Assembly (NCBI GenBank): GCA_036925085.1
Contig: JAUPFP010000007.1
Coordinates: forward strand, 4,291,058-4,355,057
From: Brachycybe producta
Lineage: Eukaryota > Arthropoda > Diplopoda > Playtdesmida > Andrognathidae
Length of the DNA: 64,000 nucleotides
Direction: 5' to 3'
The position numbers were made by a program, and so were the translations under genes. Under the pieces are notes generated by a model. The model saw only the letters and a program-made list of their open reading frames with translations, did no database searches and was not told where the DNA came from. Below, piece after piece: positions 62,256 to 64,000 of this stretch. Within the stretch, counting starts at the first letter, position 1. The number at the start of each line of letters is the position of its first letter.

Positions 62256-64000
62256 GTGAATCTCATGATGGTTGATGGTGAACTTTTTCACATTTGAAAT
62301 TTAACAGAATGGTAGTCGACCGACCTTATACTACAGAGCTCAAACCACACGAACAAAATTGCAAAAATCCATGAATAATTAATGAGCGGAAAAGGGAAAC
62401 AAACAATGGTCGGGTTAAAAAGAATCATACGAACGAGATTTGCTTTTAGGTCTTCAATGTTGAAATAGGTTGACCATTGGTCTATACAGTGCTATTATTG
62501 CACTACTGGTCAACATAATGTATATGTCAAAATAGTTAAATCTTTCATGATTAAAAGTGTCATAAATATTAAATTGACATCACTCTAGTCAGTTGCTGAA
62601 TAATTTAGAGTCGTTGCTTTTGTCGTGCTTTTTCTCTCTTTCTGTGTCTATGTTAGTACTTTTGTGGTCCTAATGTTCTCCCCATTTGGGATAAAGTTAT
62701 TTTTTGTCCGCAAGCTAATTCAGACAGTTCTCATAAAAATTTACGCAATGAATGCGGGGAGGGGGGGGGGCAGCTAGGACAAAAATGGCTAGGGAAAAAT
62801 TATTTGCTCGGACCTAAGAAGTAAGAAACTTTAAAAAAAATGCAATAGACCTTCATCCTCTTTAAATGTGAGCGTATTTTTTTTTTATCAAAATTACACC
62901 TGGTTTTGTTTTTATTTTTCAAATAAACTTGACATATTATTTTGTAATTTGAAACAAATGTTTAGCGAGCGTAGCGAGCCAAAAAAATGTCTGATACCAA
63001 CAAAATTATTTTTTCTTTCTAAAATACTTCATATTTCTAGTTTTCATTCTTTTTTCTCCGAAAATGTACCATTTTACTTTTTTTTGAGGATTTTCTATTA
63101 TTAAAGTACATTAGCTCCATAATGGAAAAACCGGTGCTCCAACTAAGCGGCCCATCGGAGAAATGTCCGATTGTTTTATAGGCCAAACTAGAAATTTGAA
63201 TAGTGACTGACTGTATTTAAAATGACGATATCATTAAAAATACACTTTTTAGTGCATTTTTAAAATCATTTTTCTCTCTAAACGTTGATGCAAAAAATAT
63301 TCGTAAAAATGATAAATTTTTTAACACTTATTAACACTTATTTATTTTCTTTATGTTGCTTGGGGAAAAAACAAATAATATTCAATTTATGCACCTAAAA
63401 TTACAGCCATATTCATGATGTACACACACACACACACATAGGGCTGCACTTACTAAGGAAACAAAAAAATACATAAATTGTTAAGATGTTTTATATTTCA
63501 GCCGCAAACACTAAAAAGATATTGAATAAAACGGTAGGTCATGTTGGTATCTTTCAAAATAAATTTTTAATAGACAAAAATAAATTAAATATCGTCTGTT
63601 TAAACTTGGGTTATTTTCAAAAACACATGGAAAGCTCATTTGAAAAAAAATATCAGCATTAGAATTGCCTTAATTGAGAGGAGATTAAACAGATTTTGAG
63701 TACTATGAATACGTCCTTTGTTATTAAGCAGGTAAAGTGGAGTTACGATTTTTGCTTGGGTATAATGTAGATCTACATTGGTTAAAGTACATTACTCATT
63801 TTTTTTTTAAAAAAGTAATTATCATTTAAAAGAAATTTAAAGTGCAATTGATACTTTTGGTACCACTTTCATGATATATTTCAAAAGATCATAATTTGAA
63901 AATAACGATTTTTGGCTTTAAAATGGTTTGTTGCCAATATTAGCCTTCAAAAAACATACAATTTTACTGGTTTTTTTTTCAAACTGCCAAAACAAGTTTA
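62256..64000. other. Start of Dscam intron 9
   Basis: AT-rich sequence with a G run (62757-62770) and a CA microsatellite (63420-63438). No Ig6 second-half exon was found before the end of the window. Confidence 0.7.

Noticed and set aside
63502..63533. Possible micro-exon after TTTCAG and before GTAGGT, in the phase needed after Dscam exon 9
   Set aside because: The ten encoded residues do not resemble the second half of Dscam Ig6, there is no second cysteine, and it would leave phase 0 instead of the usual phase 1.

Overview
This is a nuclear window from an invertebrate animal, most probably an arthropod. The host DNA is very AT-rich, genes are split by long introns, and much of the space is small transposons, microsatellites and snap-back repeats. 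The arthropod call rests on nine plus-strand exons between 25641 and 62255. They join without a frame break into the first 551 codons of a Dscam-type cell-adhesion receptor: signal peptide, Ig1 to Ig5 and the first half of Ig6. Gene family and exon layout match arthropod Dscam, including the split of Ig2 and Ig3 over two exons each. The gene continues beyond the right edge.

Layout. Positions 1-4900 form an island clearly richer in GC than the host DNA. It holds the end of one reading frame (3-206), an intact 725-codon reading frame that I do not recognise (1697-3874), and non-coding flanks packed with short, mostly perfect hairpins of unrelated sequence, several beside AATAAA or TATA motifs. 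It looks like an integrated virus-like or mobile element and is the best candidate here for something undescribed. Positions 5000-8300 are AT-rich host DNA with two short candidate exons (6286-6331 and 7507-7582). They are in matching phase and may be the 3' end of an upstream gene. Positions 8300-25640 are mainly repeats: a hAT-like element, tandem arrays, and a foldback MITE carrying a truncated LINE. The Dscam signal-peptide exon at 25641 is followed by a 14.2 kb intron, then Ig exons from 39911 onward.

Transposons. The introns hold nested non-autonomous elements with visible ends: a hAT-type MITE with an 8-bp target duplication inserted in a LINE tail, a 131-bp Tc1/mariner-type MITE flanked by TA, several elements flanked by TAA or TTA, and at least six 3' ends of one non-LTR retrotransposon family.

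The places in Dscam where insects and crustaceans carry large arrays of alternative exons (first halves of Ig2 and Ig3) hold only one recognisable exon each. The gene therefore looks like a non-hypervariable Dscam. All calls come from reading the sequence; no database search was possible.
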